Below are positions 8,486-17,628 of a stretch of DNA of 64,000 nt, in pieces. Within the stretch, counting starts at the first letter, position 1; the number at the start of each line of letters is the position of its first letter. The notes under the pieces are model-generated. The model had not been told where the DNA came from. It searched no databases and saw nothing but the letters and a program-made list of their open reading frames with translations. Location: positions 474,762 to 538,761 of the forward strand of contig NZ_KB913037.1 in assembly GCF_000384295.1 (NCBI RefSeq), given 5' to 3'. Source of the DNA: Amycolatopsis balhimycina FH 1894 (GTDB lineage Bacteria > Actinomycetota > Actinomycetes > Mycobacteriales > Pseudonocardiaceae). Position numbers and translations under genes: made by a program.

Positions 8486-9967
8486 TTGGCACACCAGCTC
8501 ATCCGGACGTTCCGGCGGGTCGGCCGGACCGATCGCGCGCTGATGCGGCGCAGCGCCTCGCTGCCGGTCTCACGGGCGGACGACGCGCTGATGGCACTGT
8601 CGAGATCCGCGAACAAGTCCCGCCTGTGGTGGGGCGTCGCCGCGCTGCTGGCCACCCGCAAGGGCGCGGCCCGGCGGGGCGCGCTGCGCGGGGTCGTCGC
8701 GATCGCCGGGGCGAGCGCCGTGGCGAACCTCGTCGGCAAGCCGCTCTTTCCCCGCCGCCGCCCGGCCGAGGAAGAGGTGCCGATGCACCGCCGCCTGCGG
8801 AAACGGCCCACGTCCTCGTCGTTCCCGTCCGGCCACTCCGCGTCCGCGGCGGCCTTCGCGACGGCCGTGACGATGGAGTCGCCCCGGGCCGGTCTAGCGG
8901 TGATCCCGGTGGCGCTGGCGGTGGCCTACTCGCGCGTCCACACCGGCGTCCACTGGCCCTCCGACGTCGGCGTCGGCCTGGGGATCGGCGTCGGCGTGGG
9001 CCTGGCCACCCGGCACTGGTGGCCGCTGCACGACGACGTCCCGGGCCGCACGGCCCACGACGCGGACGCCCCCGAGATGGTCGACGGCGACGACATGCTC
9101 GCGGTGGTCAACCCGAACTCCGGGGTGGCCGGGCAGGACCCGACCGAAGACGTCCGCTTCGCCTGGCCCAAGGCCACGCTGCTCTACCCGGACCCCCAGC
9201 AGGACCTCCGCGCCCAGCTCGAAGCCGAGATCGACGCCCGCGGCACGGTCCGCGCGCTCGGCGTGGCGGGCGGGGACGGCACCGTAGCCGCTGTCGCGGC
9301 GGTCGCCGCCGAACGCGACCTGCCGCTCGCGCTGGTCCCGGCGGGCACGCTCAACCACTTCGCCCGCGACGTCGGCGTCAGCTCCATGCCCGAAGCCGAC
9401 GCGGCGACCGAAGTCGGCAACGCCGTCCGCGTCGACCTGGGGGAAGTCGAGATCGAGGGCGCCGACGGGACCGCCCACCGCTGGTTCGTCAACACCGCCA
9501 GCCTCGGCGGCTACCCGGAGATGGTGCGGCTGCGCGAGAAGCTCCAGCAGCGGCATCCCAAGTGGCCCTCGGCCGCGATCGCGCTGGCGCGGACGCTGCG
9601 GCACGCCAAGCCGCTGACCGTCCGGCTCAACGGCAAGCGCACCCAGGTCTGGCTGCTGTTCGTCGGCAACGGCACGTACGCGCCGAAGGGCTTCGCGCCC
9701 AGCCGGCGGCCCGCGCTCGACACCGGCCTGCTCGACATCCGCTACCTGCGCGCCGACCTGCCGTACTCGCGGGCCCGGTTCCTGCTCGCGATGATCACCC
9801 GCAGCCTCGCCGCCAGCCACGTCTACCACGAGCTCGACCTGCCGGAGCTGGACGTCGAGCTGCTCGACGGCAACCGCCGCGTCGCCACCGACGGCGAGGT
9901 CGGCCCGCTCGGCAACCGGTTCCGCTTCCGGTCGCGGCCCAGCGCCCTCACCCTCTACCGGCTTTAA
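8486..9967 (+). CDS. PAP2 phosphatase - diacylglycerol kinase fusion
   Basis: A two-domain lipid enzyme. The N-terminal half is a PAP2 phosphatase with all three motifs: KPLFPRRRP (Kx6RP), PSGHSAS and SRVHTGVHWPSDV. The C-terminal half is a diacylglycerol/sphingosine kinase catalytic domain with VVNPNSG and GGDGTVAAV. Both domains act on lipid phosphates at the membrane, so it could interconvert phospholipid head-group states. I prefer the TTG at 8486 (493 residues), which has GGAAGG about 8 nt upstream; a GTG at 8420 in the same frame would add 22 residues with no coding look. Divergent from pafA. Confidence 0.88.
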   Translation: MAHQLIRTFRRVGRTDRALMRRSASLPVSRADDALMALSRSANKSRLWWGVAALLATRKGAARRGALRGVVAIAGASAVANLVGKPLFPRRRPAEEEVPMHRRLRKRPTSSSFPSGHSASAAAFATAVTMESPRAGLAVIPVALAVAYSRVHTGVHWPSDVGVGLGIGVGVGLATRHWWPLHDDVPGRTAHDADAPEMVDGDDMLAVVNPNSGVAGQDPTEDVRFAWPKATLLYPDPQQDLRAQLEAEIDARGTVRALGVAGGDGTVAAVAAVAAERDLPLALVPAGTLNHFARDVGVSSMPEADAATEVGNAVRVDLGEVEIEGADGTAHRWFVNTASLGGYPEMVRLREKLQQRHPKWPSAAIALARTLRHAKPLTVRLNGKRTQVWLLFVGNGTYAPKGFAPSRRPALDTGLLDIRYLRADLPYSRARFLLAMITRSLAASHVYHELDLPELDVELLDGNRRVATDGEVGPLGNRFRFRSRPSALTLYRL

Positions 9968-10040
9968 CGGCTCTTTACCTTCTCTCAACGAACCCACAGC
10001 TACTCCCCGCTAGCTTCGCGTTCGAGTTGCGGGCAACCAT

Positions 10041-10082
10041 GCCCGCGGCGGGCATTTCGGGGGTTCCGGGTGGCGGAGCCCC
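10041..10082 (+). promoter_or_regulatory. structured 5' leader of the esterase gene
   Basis: Two adjacent hairpins precede the ATG at 10116: GCCCG-CGG-CGGGC (10041-10053) and a 9-bp stem 10060-10068 with 10074-10082 (one G-U pair, loop GGTGG). The region between 9968 and 10115 holds no gene. I do not recognise a known riboswitch class here; it may be only a GC-rich leader. Confidence 0.35.
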
Positions 10083-10115
10083 GGTTGTCACAGCCAGGGG
10101 ACGAGCGGGGATTCG

Positions 10116-11348
10116 ATGGACGGGCACGGCCTGGCGAGCGTCATCCACCGGGCCGGGACCGATCCGGTGCTGCCCGGCGACGTCACCGCCCGCGCCCGCG
10201 ACCTCGGGCCGCTCGAGTCGCCGCTCATCTGGCTGGCCCTCGCCTCGGCCGCCGTCGCCGTCCTCGCCGTCGTCGTCGCGCTCTGGTACCACCGCCGCGT
10301 CCGGCGCTGGGGGTTCACCGCGTTCGGCGTGCTCCTGCTGCTGGCCGCGGTCACCGCCTTGAACAGCTACGTCGGGTACGTCCGCACTTCCGACGACCTC
10401 GCCCGCCTCCTGCAGCGCGGCCCCGGCGTCGTCAACCTCGCCGGCCACCTGCTCGACGACGGCAAGGAAGCTCCCGAACCGTCCTCGGGTTCGTCGCCGG
10501 ATTCATCGGACTCGTCGTCGGCGCCGCACGCCGGCACGGGCACGGCCGCCGCGGCCGGCCAGCGGATCGACGTCGTCAACCTTCCCGACCCCGCCCACGG
10601 GGTCCCGTCGGGCAGCAACTACGTCATCCTCCCGCCCGGGTACGGCACCGACACCACCCGCCGCTACCCGGTCGTCTACCTGATCCACGGCTACCCGTTC
10701 GGCGGCCCCCGCGACTGGCTCACCTCCGGCGACGCCCCCGGCACGCTCTCGGCGCTGCAGCAGGCCAACGTCACCGCCCCGATGATCGTGGTCAGCGTGG
10801 ACCTGACCGCCGGCAACCCCAGCACCGACTGGGAATGCCTGAACGTGCCCGGCGGCCCCCAGCTGGAGACCTACCTCGCCTCGACCGTCGTCCCGGCCGT
10901 CGACCACCGCTACCGGACCATCGCCGACCGGGCCCACCGCGCGCTCGGCGGCATGTCCGGCGGCGGCTTCGGCGCGCTCAACATCGGCCTCCACCACGTC
11001 GACGAGTTCGCCACCCTGGTGATCGCCCTGCCCTACGACGACCTCAACGACTCCATCGGCATCCTCGACGGCAACCAGGCCGCGATCGCCGCCAACACCC
11101 CCCGGCGCTACCTGCCGGGCATGAAGTTCAGCGCGCCGATCTCGGTGATGCTCGCCGTCGGCACCGGCGCCCCCACCGACGTCACCACCGCCCGGCGGAT
11201 CGCCGACGCGCTGCGCGCCCGCGGCCAGGAAGCGGTCGTCCACGCCGAACGCGGCTTCAACCACACCTGGCACACCGCCCGCGCCACGCTGCCGTACCTG
11301 CTGGCCTTCGCCGACCAGAACTTCCGGGCCTCGCCCGCGGTGTCCTGA
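10116..11348 (+). CDS. membrane-anchored esterase (esterase D / mycolyltransferase-like fold)
   Basis: A 410-residue protein with two N-terminal transmembrane helices (about residues 37-58 and 67-87), a Ser/Pro-rich linker (about 120-145), then an alpha/beta hydrolase domain of the putative esterase (PF00756) type. The nucleophile elbow is GGMSGGGFGA, the strand YPVVYLIHGYPFGG forms the oxyanion region, and the late FNHTWHTAR supplies the likely His. This fold includes mycolyltransferases (antigen 85) and esterase D. Acting outside the membrane is inferred from the topology. Substrate unknown. A stem-loop follows the gene. Confidence 0.82.
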   Translation: MDGHGLASVIHRAGTDPVLPGDVTARARDLGPLESPLIWLALASAAVAVLAVVVALWYHRRVRRWGFTAFGVLLLLAAVTALNSYVGYVRTSDDLARLLQRGPGVVNLAGHLLDDGKEAPEPSSGSSPDSSDSSSAPHAGTGTAAAAGQRIDVVNLPDPAHGVPSGSNYVILPPGYGTDTTRRYPVVYLIHGYPFGGPRDWLTSGDAPGTLSALQQANVTAPMIVVSVDLTAGNPSTDWECLNVPGGPQLETYLASTVVPAVDHRYRTIADRAHRALGGMSGGGFGALNIGLHHVDEFATLVIALPYDDLNDSIGILDGNQAAIAANTPRRYLPGMKFSAPISVMLAVGTGAPTDVTTARRIADALRARGQEAVVHAERGFNHTWHTARATLPYLLAFADQNFRASPAVS

Positions 11349-11430
11349 AACCCGGTTGCCGCGGCCGGGAAGCTTGAGCATCGACCTCGTCACACACTCC
11401 GCGACCGGGCCGGCCGAGCACAGCAGGAAA

Positions 11431-11464
11431 ACGCCGGGTGCGGCCACTCGGCCACACCCGGCGT
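11431..11464. terminator. bidirectional terminator between esterase and prcA
   Basis: Stem ACGCCGGGTG (11431-11440) pairs with 11455-11464, and an inner GGCC/GGCC pair extends the stem. It lies between the convergent esterase and prcA genes, close to the prcA stop. Flanking AAAA on the left can act as the T-tract for leftward transcripts. Confidence 0.8.
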
Positions 11465-11477
11465 CTTCACCGCGAAA

Positions 11478-12266
11478 CTATTCGCCTTCCGGCTTCGCCT
11501 CCGGCTCCTCGCCCTGCGGGTCCGGGACCGGCAGCAGCGTGTCCAGCGCCGCACCCGTCAGCCGCCGGAACGACCGCCGCGGACGGTCGCGGTCCAGGAC
11601 CGCCACCTCCAGCTTGATCGGGTCCGCGTCGCTGTTCCCGTTCGCCGGGGCGTTCGACGACGAAGACCCGCTCGACGAGGACGCCGGCGCCGGCTGGGTC
11701 GGCGTGCGCAGCGCGGCCACCGCCAATCCCAGCGCCGCCTGCAGGTCCAGGCCGTCCTCGAACGTCTCCTTCAGCTTCGCCGCGATCTTCTCGTTCTGCC
11801 CGCCCATCACGATGTACTGCGGCTCGTCGAAGATCGACCCGTCGTAGGTCAGCCGGTACAGCTGGTCCTCCGCCGCGCTCGCCGCGACCTCCGCCACGCA
11901 GACCTCCACCTCGAACGGCTTCAGCTGCTCGGTGAAGATGCTGCCCAGCGTCGCCGCGTACGCGTTCGCCAGCGCCCGCGCGCTCACGTCACGCCGGTCG
12001 TACTGGTAGCCCTTCAGGTCCGCGTGCCGGATGCCCGCCACCCGCAGGTTCTCGAACTCGCTGTAGCGCCCGACCGCGGCGAACCCGATCCGGTCGTAGA
12101 TCTCGGAAACCTTGTGCAACGTGGCCGACGGGTTCTCCGCCACGAACAGCACGCCGCCCGCGTACTTCAGCACCACCACGCTCCGGCCGCGCGCGATGCC
12201 CTTGCGCGCCAGCTCGGAACGCTCCCGCATCAGCTGCTCGGGAGAGGCATACAACGGCATCGTCAC
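11478..12266 (-). CDS. prcA: proteasome alpha subunit
   Basis: A 262-residue alpha subunit forming the outer rings and gate of the 20S core particle. It starts [29 protein letters not shown], the conserved gate/H0 region, followed by the Ntn fold ([16 protein letters not shown]). The internal region [16 protein letters not shown] and the Ser/Asn-rich C-terminal extension are typical. Catalytic Thr is absent, as expected for alpha. GTG 12266 or ATG 12260 are both possible starts. It follows prcB by 54 bp, so the two are probably co-transcribed to keep subunits equal. Confidence 0.96.
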   Translation of the reverse strand: MTMPLYASPEQLMRERSELARKGIARGRSVVVLKYAGGVLFVAENPSATLHKVSEIYDRIGFAAVGRYSEFENLRVAGIRHADLKGYQYDRRDVSARALANAYAATLGSIFTEQLKPFEVEVCVAEVAASAAEDQLYRLTYDGSIFDEPQYIVMGGQNEKIAAKLKETFEDGLDLQAALGLAVAALRTPTQPAPASSSSGSSSSNAPANGNSDADPIKLEVAVLDRDRPRRSFRRLTGAALDTLLPVPDPQGEEPEAKPEGE

Positions 12267-12320
12267 GGTGTGCGCTCCAGGTCTTTCGGTGTTCCAACGT
12301 TCACTGTGGTCCGGCTCCGG

Positions 12321-13175
12321 TCACGAAACCCGGCGCTGATGACGCTCGATCCGCCCCGCCACGACGGCTTCCGCCACCGCCGCCGCCTCGGCCGTGGGCA
12401 GCTGCACGGCGCCGTGCTCCGCGGTGACCGTCACGACGGTCGGGAAGATCCGCCGCACCAGGTCCGGCCCGCCCGAGGCGGTGTCGTCGTCCGCCGCGTC
12501 GAACAGCGCCTCCACCGCGACCCGCACCGCACTCTCGACGTCGGCGTCCGGGTCGTGCAGCTTCTTCAACGCCGACTTCGCGAACAGCGAACCCGAACCG
12601 ATGGACGCGTAGCCGCCGTTCTCCTCGTATCGCCCGCCCGCGGCGTCGTACGACACGATCCGCCCGGCGTGCTTCGCGTCCTCGGCGTCCAGGTCGTACC
12701 CCACGAACAACGGGATCGCCGCCAGTCCGGCCATCGCCATCTCGAGGTTCGCCTTGACCATCCCGGCCAGCTTGTTCGTCTTGCCGTCCAGCGACAGCGA
12801 AACGCCCTCGATCTTCTCGTAGTGCGCCAGCTCCACCGCGTACAGCCGCACCATCTCCACGGCCAGCCCCGCCGTGCCCGCGATGCCCACCGCCGAATAC
12901 TCGTCGGTGACGTGCACCTTCTCCATGTCGCGGCTCGCGATCAGGTTCCCCGACGTCGCCCGCCGGTCACCCGCGATCAGCACCCCGCCCGCGAAGGTGC
13001 ACGCGACGATCGTCGTCCCGTGCGGCACACCCAGCTCCGCCGTGCCGCCGGCCACCCGCCGCTCCGGAAGCAGCTCCGGCGCCTGTACCCGCAGAAAGTC
13101 CGAAAACGACGACGTCGCCGACGAGAAGTATGCGGCAGGCAGCGCGGGACCCGAGATGCCCCTGGTGTTGTCCAT
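12321..13175 (-). CDS. prcB: proteasome beta subunit with propeptide
   Basis: A 284-residue proteolytic beta subunit. The propeptide ends at GVPHG, so autolysis before Thr54 ([11 protein letters not shown]) would expose the N-terminal nucleophile; the catalytic Lys lies in GDRRATSGN context as in the family. The [13 protein letters not shown] and [15 protein letters not shown] segments match actinobacterial PrcB. It is the centre of the leftward pup-prcB-prcA group, 130 bp after pup. Confidence 0.97.
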   Translation of the reverse strand: MDNTRGISGPALPAAYFSSATSSFSDFLRVQAPELLPERRVAGGTAELGVPHGTTIVACTFAGGVLIAGDRRATSGNLIASRDMEKVHVTDEYSAVGIAGTAGLAVEMVRLYAVELAHYEKIEGVSLSLDGKTNKLAGMVKANLEMAMAGLAAIPLFVGYDLDAEDAKHAGRIVSYDAAGGRYEENGGYASIGSGSLFAKSALKKLHDPDADVESAVRVAVEALFDAADDDTASGGPDLVRRIFPTVVTVTAEHGAVQLPTAEAAAVAEAVVAGRIERHQRRVS

Positions 13176-13305
13176 ACGTGCTCAAAAATCCCATCTGTGC
13201 GGGCCAGGCAAGCCGCAGCCCCGCGCCGGGCGGCCTCCAGGCCACCACCACGCGGGACCCCGGCCGCCGGCTGAACGGTCGGCAAGGGCACGGGGCCCCA
13301 GGCGG

Positions 13306-13500
13306 CTATTCGCCGCCCTTCTGCACGTAGGCCCGGACGAAGTCCTCGGCGTTCTCTTCGAGCACGTCGTCGATCTCGTCGAGGATCGTGTCCACGTCCT
13401 CGCCGAGCTTCTCGCGCCGCTCCTGACCCGCCGCGCCGGTGTCCTCGAACTCCTCGTCGGAGTCACCACCGCCGTGCTTTTCGATCTTTTCCTGGGCCAT
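13306..13500 (-). CDS. pup: prokaryotic ubiquitin-like protein Pup ending in Glu
   Basis: A 64-residue disordered tag. It shows the family signature: acidic/polar N-terminus (MAQEKIEKHGGGDSDEEFED), the coiled central Mpa-binding region (REKLGEDVDTILDEIDDVLE) and C-terminal NAEDFVRAYVQKGGE. The last residue is Glu rather than the Gln found in mycobacteria; the codons read AAG GGC GGC GAA TAG. Pup-Glu can be used directly by PafA, so no Dop deamidation is needed. It sits between dop (79 bp upstream) and prcB. Confidence 0.97.
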   Translation of the reverse strand: MAQEKIEKHGGGDSDEEFEDTGAAGQERREKLGEDVDTILDEIDDVLEENAEDFVRAYVQKGGE

Positions 13501-13579
13501 CTCGCCTCCCGGTGTGGCTGATGTTTCCTAGCCTACCCAGCGGCCCCGACATTCGGGGCAACGCCGGTGTGCCGACCGC

Positions 13580-15082
13580 CTAGTCCGAACCGGTGAGCGC
13601 CTCCACCAGCTCCTCCGCCGTCGCCGAGTTGTCCAGCAACTTGCCGACGTGCGCCTTCGTCCCCCGCAGCGGCTCCAGTGTCGGGATCCGCACCAGCGAC
13701 TCCCGGCCCACGTCGAAGATGACCGAATCCCACGACGCCGCCGCGATCGACGTCGCGTACTTCTCCAGCGCCCGGCCCCGGAAGTACGCCCGGGTGTCCG
13801 ACGGCGGCGTCGTCACCGCGGCCAGCACCTCTTCCTCCGCCACCAGCCGCTTCATCGACCCGCGCGTGACCAGCCGGTTGTACAGGCCCTTCGCCAGCCG
13901 CACGTCCGAGTACTGCAGGTCGACCAGCCGCAGCCGCGGCGCGCCCCAGGCCAGGTTGTCGCGCTGCCGGTACCCCTCCAGCAGCCGCAGCTTCGCCGGC
14001 CAGTCCAGCCGGTCCGCGCACTCCTGCGGGTCGCGCGCCAGCGCGTCCAGCACCTCGCCCCAGACCCGCAGGACCTCCTTCGACGCCTGGTCCGCACCGG
14101 TGCGTTCCAGGTTCTGGGAAGCGATCTCGTGGTAGGCGAACTGCAGGTCCAGCGCGGTGTACTTCTTGCCGTTCGCCAGCGCCACCTGCTGCTTCAGCGT
14201 GGGGTCGTGGCTGATCTGGTGGACCGCCTTGACCGGCTCGTCCAGCTTCAGGTCGTCGAACCGGATGCCCGACTCGATCAGGTCCAGCACCAGCGCCGTC
14301 GTCCCGACCTTCAGGTACGTCGAGTACTCCGACATGTTCGCGTCGCCGATGATGACGTGCAGCCGGCGGTACTTGTCCGCGTCCGCGTGCGGTTCGTCGC
14401 GGGTGTTGATGATCCCGCGCTTCAACGTCGTCTCCAGGCCGACCTCGACCTCGATGTAGTCCGCACGCTGGGAGAGCTGGAACCCGGCCTCCTCGCTCTG
14501 CTGGCCGATCCCGACCCGGCCCGAGCCGGTCACGACCTGCCGCGACACGAAGAACGGCGTCAGCCCGGCGATGATCGCCGTGAACGGCGTCGAGCGCGCG
14601 CACAGGTAGTTCTCGTGCGTGCCGTAGCTCGCGCCCTTGCCGTCGACGTTGTTCTTGTACAGCTGCAACGGCGGCTGGCCCGGCACGGAAGCGGCCTTCA
14701 TCGCCGCCTCCTCCATCACGCGTTCGCCCGCCTTGTCCCAGATGACCGCGTCCCGCGCGTTCGTCACCTCGGGCGCCGAGTACTCCGGGTGCGCGTGGTC
14801 CACGTACAGCCGCGCGCCGTTGGTGAGGATGACGTTCGCCGCGCCCAGGTCCTCGACGTCCGGATCGTGCCCCGGCCCGCCGGGCCCGGTCAGGTCGAAC
14901 CCGCGCGCGTCCCGCAGCGGGCTCTCCACCTCGTAGTCCCACCGCGCCCGCCGGGCGCGCGGGATGTCGGCCGCCGCCGCGTAGGCCAGCACGACCTGGG
15001 TGGAGGTGAGTACCGGGTTCGCCGTCGCGTCGCCCGGCACGGAGATGCCGTACTCGACTTCGGTTCCCATGATCCGCCGCAT
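13580..15082 (-). CDS. dop: Dop, deamidase/depupylase of Pup
   Basis: A 500-residue paralogue of PafA. It has the Dop-type N-terminus [17 protein letters not shown], the Dop loop region rich in Gly/Pro/Asp around residues 60-80 ([11 protein letters not shown]), [35 protein letters not shown] and [29 protein letters not shown]. Dop hydrolyses the isopeptide bond between Pup and substrate and can deamidate Pup-Gln. Because Pup here already ends in Glu, depupylation is the likely main role. First gene of the dop-pup-prcBA group; divergent from the Nudix gene. Confidence 0.97.
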   Translation of the reverse strand: MRRIMGTEVEYGISVPGDATANPVLTSTQVVLAYAAAADIPRARRARWDYEVESPLRDARGFDLTGPGGPGHDPDVEDLGAANVILTNGARLYVDHAHPEYSAPEVTNARDAVIWDKAGERVMEEAAMKAASVPGQPPLQLYKNNVDGKGASYGTHENYLCARSTPFTAIIAGLTPFFVSRQVVTGSGRVGIGQQSEEAGFQLSQRADYIEVEVGLETTLKRGIINTRDEPHADADKYRRLHVIIGDANMSEYSTYLKVGTTALVLDLIESGIRFDDLKLDEPVKAVHQISHDPTLKQQVALANGKKYTALDLQFAYHEIASQNLERTGADQASKEVLRVWGEVLDALARDPQECADRLDWPAKLRLLEGYRQRDNLAWGAPRLRLVDLQYSDVRLAKGLYNRLVTRGSMKRLVAEEEVLAAVTTPPSDTRAYFRGRALEKYATSIAAASWDSVIFDVGRESLVRIPTLEPLRGTKAHVGKLLDNSATAEELVEALTGSD

Positions 15083-15123
15083 GTCCCCACCCTACGGGGT
15101 CGAACTGGTGGAACGATGCACCC

Positions 15124-15641
15124 ATGCCAGGCAGTGACGAACTCGTTGCCCTCTATGACCAGGCCGGCTCGGTGGCCGGCGAGACCACCCGCGCCCGCGT
15201 CCGCGCCGAGGGCCTGTGGCACGCCGCCGGCGTCGTCCTGGTCCGTTCGGGTGACGGCAAGGCCGTTTACGTGCACCTCCGCACCCCGGGAAGGACGTCT
15301 TCCCGTCGACCTGGGACTGCTGGGCCGGCGGCATGGTCGCCGCCGGCGAGACCCCGGCCGAGTGCGCCCGCCGCGAACTCGCCGAAGAGCTCGGCGTCCA
15401 GGGAGTGGAACCCGTCCCGCTGTTCACCAAGATCTACGACGACGGCCGCAACCGCTGCCACAACTTCGCCTTCGAGGTCCGCTGGGACGGCCCCATCCGC
15501 CACCAGGCCGAAGAGATCGCCGAAGGCCGCTGGATCACCCTGGCGGACCTGCGCGCCTGGGTCGACGACCCGGCCCCGGAACTGCCGTTCATCCCCGACG
15601 GCCGCGAAGGCGTCCAGGAATGGTTCCGCCGCTACGGCTGA
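15124..15641 (+). pseudogene. Nudix hydrolase with a single-base frameshift
   Basis: Two frames together encode one Nudix protein of about 171 residues. The first frame from ATG 15124 gives PGSDELVALYDQAGSVAGE through VYVHLRTPG, then loses sense near 15286-15291. The next frame continues DVFPSTWDCWAGGMVAAGE and contains the complete Nudix box (GETPAECARRELAEELGV) to the TGA at 15639. A single G missing from CCCCGGG would explain the break. A restart at ATG 15333 would lose the N-terminal strands. Either a pseudogene or a sequence error. It overlaps the convergent lipoprotein gene by 10 bp. Confidence 0.85.
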
Positions 15642-16252
15642 GCCGTCAGCTTCGCCGTCATCGCGGGCAGCAGGCGCTTGGCCGCGTCCACCGCGCGGGC
15701 CTCGGTGCTCGCCGAGACCGTCAGCCCCGACACGAGCCTTCCCTTGGCCAGCAACACCGTGCAGGTCTTGCCGTCGCACCAGGCACGCTGCAGCTCGACG
15801 CCCGGCTGGGCCGGGACAGTCACCGTCTTGCCCGCGCAGTCCGCCTCCGCGACGACCCGGGCGGCCGTCCCGTCCGGGTACGCGACGACGCGGTGGCTCA
15901 GCACCGACCCGCTGGGGTAGCGCCAGGTCGCGGTCCGGCTGCTCGCCGAGGGCCCGTCCGCCAGGCACCCCGAAGCCTCACCCGAGCCCGGCTGCACACC
16001 TTCCTCGGCGACGTCGGTGTCGGACAGCAACGCCCGCTCCGCGAGCCGGCCGGGATCGGGCACTACCGCGGAAGGCGTGACCGGAGCCGCCTTCGCGGCA
16101 CTCACCGGAGCGTCCGAGACGGGCGGGACCGCCGAGGACGTGGGCACCGGATCGTCGTAGTACGTCTCCAGGTTGTTCGGATCGGGCCCGTCGCAGCCCG
16201 TGAGTCCCACCAACGCGACCGCGGCCAACGCGATCGCCTGCCGATGACGCAC
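15632..16252 (-). CDS. secreted lipoprotein of unknown function
   Basis: A 206-residue protein with a lipoprotein signal: basic start MRHRQ, hydrophobic core and lipobox LTGC, with Cys20 as the lipidated residue. A Pro/Ser/Ala-rich linker (about 30-65) leads to a compact domain with four Cys (GCLADG, EADCAGK, AWCDGKTC), probably two disulfides. No enzyme motif seen. The fold resembles small actinobacterial sensor-like exported domains, but I cannot name it. Its 5' end faces the aldo-keto reductase gene 52 bp away on the same strand, so it may follow that gene in one transcript. Confidence 0.8.
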   Translation of the reverse strand: MRHRQAIALAAVALVGLTGCDGPDPNNLETYYDDPVPTSSAVPPVSDAPVSAAKAAPVTPSAVVPDPGRLAERALLSDTDVAEEGVQPGSGEASGCLADGPSASSRTATWRYPSGSVLSHRVVAYPDGTAARVVAEADCAGKTVTVPAQPGVELQRAWCDGKTCTVLLAKGRLVSGLTVSASTEARAVDAAKRLLPAMTAKLTAQP

Positions 16253-16304
16253 CTGCTCCGGCCTCCTGTCGTCCTTGGCGTGCAGCGAAGGGTAGTGCAG
16301 CCCT

Positions 16305-17234
16305 TCAGTCCCACGCCAAGGAGGACCGGTGCCGCCAGTACTCGCCCGGTTCCTCGGCGAGCGCGGCCAGCGCGTCCCGTTCCGCGGCGGTCAGGTCCAG
16401 CGCCGTGGCCCGCAGGTTCGCCGCCAGCTGCGCGGTGCTCGCCGGGCCGATGACCGCGCGGTCGACCCAGTCCGGCGCCAGCGCCGCGGCCACCGCGACC
16501 GCGTCCGGCCCGGTCCCGTGCGCCGCCGCGATGTCCCGCACGACGGACGGCGCTTCGACCGCCAGCCTGCCGTTGGCCAGGGTTTCCTTGACCAGCACCC
16601 GTTTCCCGGCCGCGTGTGCCGCGGCGAGGGCCCGGCCCGCCGACGGCTCGAGGACGTTCCACGTCGACTGCACCGCCGAGAACACCGGGCGTCCCGCGGC
16701 TTCCAGCGCGAACGCCCGCTCGATCGCGTCCGCCTGCGCCGGCCCGGACGTCGAGAACCCCACCGCGACACCGTTCGCGGACAGCTCCGCCAGCGCTTCC
16801 AGGAGCGGCTCGTCGGTGAACAAAGGACTGTCCACAGTGAGCGAATGCACCTGGTGAAGACCCACCCGATCCCCCAGCAGCGCCAGGGTTTCCGCCCACT
16901 GCGTGGCGAACCGCGCCGCCGAATGCTCCTTCACCTCGTGCACGTCGGCGTCGAGCCGCCAGTCCCCGACGTACGCGTAACCCCACTTGCTGGAGACCTC
17001 GACGTCGGCGTGCCCGCGTTCGGCGAGCCAGCCGGCCAGGAACTCTTCCGAACGCCCGTAGGACCGGGCCACGTCGACGTGCCGGACACCGGCGGCGTAG
17101 GCGGCGTCGAGCACCTCGGACGTCGCCGCCCGCATCGAAGCGACGTCCCGCACCGGCGGCAGCGCCCCGTCCCGGCCGAGGTTGATGTAGGCGGGCCTGC
17201 CCAGCGCCGCCAGGCCGAGCGCGATGCGGTCCAC
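16305..17234 (-). CDS. aldo/keto reductase
   Basis: A 309-residue NADPH-dependent (beta/alpha)8-barrel reductase. The catalytic pattern is present: YINLGRDG near the start, the Asp/Tyr stretch HVDVARSYGRSEE, and the Lys in EVSSKWGYAY. The C-terminus VIGPASTAQLAANL binds the cofactor. GTG 17234 follows GAGGGG by about 4 nt; an in-frame GTG at 17246 overlaps the preceding gene's stop in a GTGA and is an equal alternative (313 residues). Forms a leftward pair with the small HTH protein upstream. Substrate unknown. Confidence 0.85.
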   Translation of the reverse strand: MDRIALGLAALGRPAYINLGRDGALPPVRDVASMRAATSEVLDAAYAAGVRHVDVARSYGRSEEFLAGWLAERGHADVEVSSKWGYAYVGDWRLDADVHEVKEHSAARFATQWAETLALLGDRVGLHQVHSLTVDSPLFTDEPLLEALAELSANGVAVGFSTSGPAQADAIERAFALEAAGRPVFSAVQSTWNVLEPSAGRALAAAHAAGKRVLVKETLANGRLAVEAPSVVRDIAAAHGTGPDAVAVAAALAPDWVDRAVIGPASTAQLAANLRATALDLTAAERDALAALAEEPGEYWRHRSSLAWD

Positions 17235-17242
17235 GGATCCCC

Positions 17243-17581
17243 TCACGCCGTCTGCTTGTGCCGGAGGATGGCCAGCCACTGATCGGAGTTCTGGGCCTGA
17301 CGGTGGAGCTTTTCCAGCCGCGCGGCCGGCGCCCGGACGTAGCCCTTGCCGAAGACCGGCGCGATCTGGCGGAGGCTGGCGCCGCCTTCGCGGGCGGCGA
17401 GCAGCAGCCAGTCCGACGCGTCGGCGCACGCGGCGGACGCCCGGCGGAACTCGCCGAGGAGGTCGATGAGCTCCTGAGCGTTCACCTCCCCCGCCTGGAC
17501 GGCGGCCGCGGCCGTCTCCAGCCAGGCCAGGATGTCGGACTCCGTGATCGGCGCGCGCGGCCGCCGGGTTTCTTCGCTCAC
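17243..17581 (-). CDS. small helix-turn-helix-like protein of unknown function
   Basis: A 112-residue all-helical protein. The segment GGASLRQIAPVFGKGYVRAPAARLEKLHR looks like a helix-turn-helix of the sigma-70 region 4 or resolvase kind, suggesting DNA binding, but I do not recognise a family. It is divergent from the ArsR regulator at 17629, with the palindrome GTATAGGTCGTTATAC in the 47-bp gap, only 8 bp before this ATG. Its stop overlaps or abuts the aldo-keto reductase start, so the two are probably translated together. Confidence 0.75.
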   Translation of the reverse strand: MSEETRRPRAPITESDILAWLETAAAAVQAGEVNAQELIDLLGEFRRASAACADASDWLLLAAREGGASLRQIAPVFGKGYVRAPAARLEKLHRQAQNSDQWLAILRHKQTA

Positions 17582-17589
17582 GCCCGTGA

Positions 17590-17605
17590 GTATAGGTCGT
17601 TATAC
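17590..17605. promoter_or_regulatory. 16-bp palindromic operator, copy 1 (GTATAGGTCGTTATAC)
   Basis: GTATA and TATAC arms around GGTCGT form an inverted repeat in the gap between the divergent HTH protein and ArsR regulator. A further GATATAC follows at 17609-17615. The architecture (GTATA...TATAC) is like the operators of actinobacterial ArsR/SmtB repressors such as CmtR. The same 16-mer recurs exactly at 19766 and with one change at 43990, so it is unlikely to be chance in this GC-rich DNA. Confidence 0.7.
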
Positions 17606-17628
17606 GCCGATATACTGGGAGCGACACC

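Noticed and set aside
9968..10115. Known riboswitch (for example c-di-AMP type) in the esterase leader.
   Set aside because: Hairpins are present but I could not match the conserved core of any known class.
13649..16453. Long rightward frame antisense to dop and running into the lipoprotein region.
   Set aside because: Antisense to well supported dop and composed of Arg/Val-rich noise; no ribosome site and no domain.
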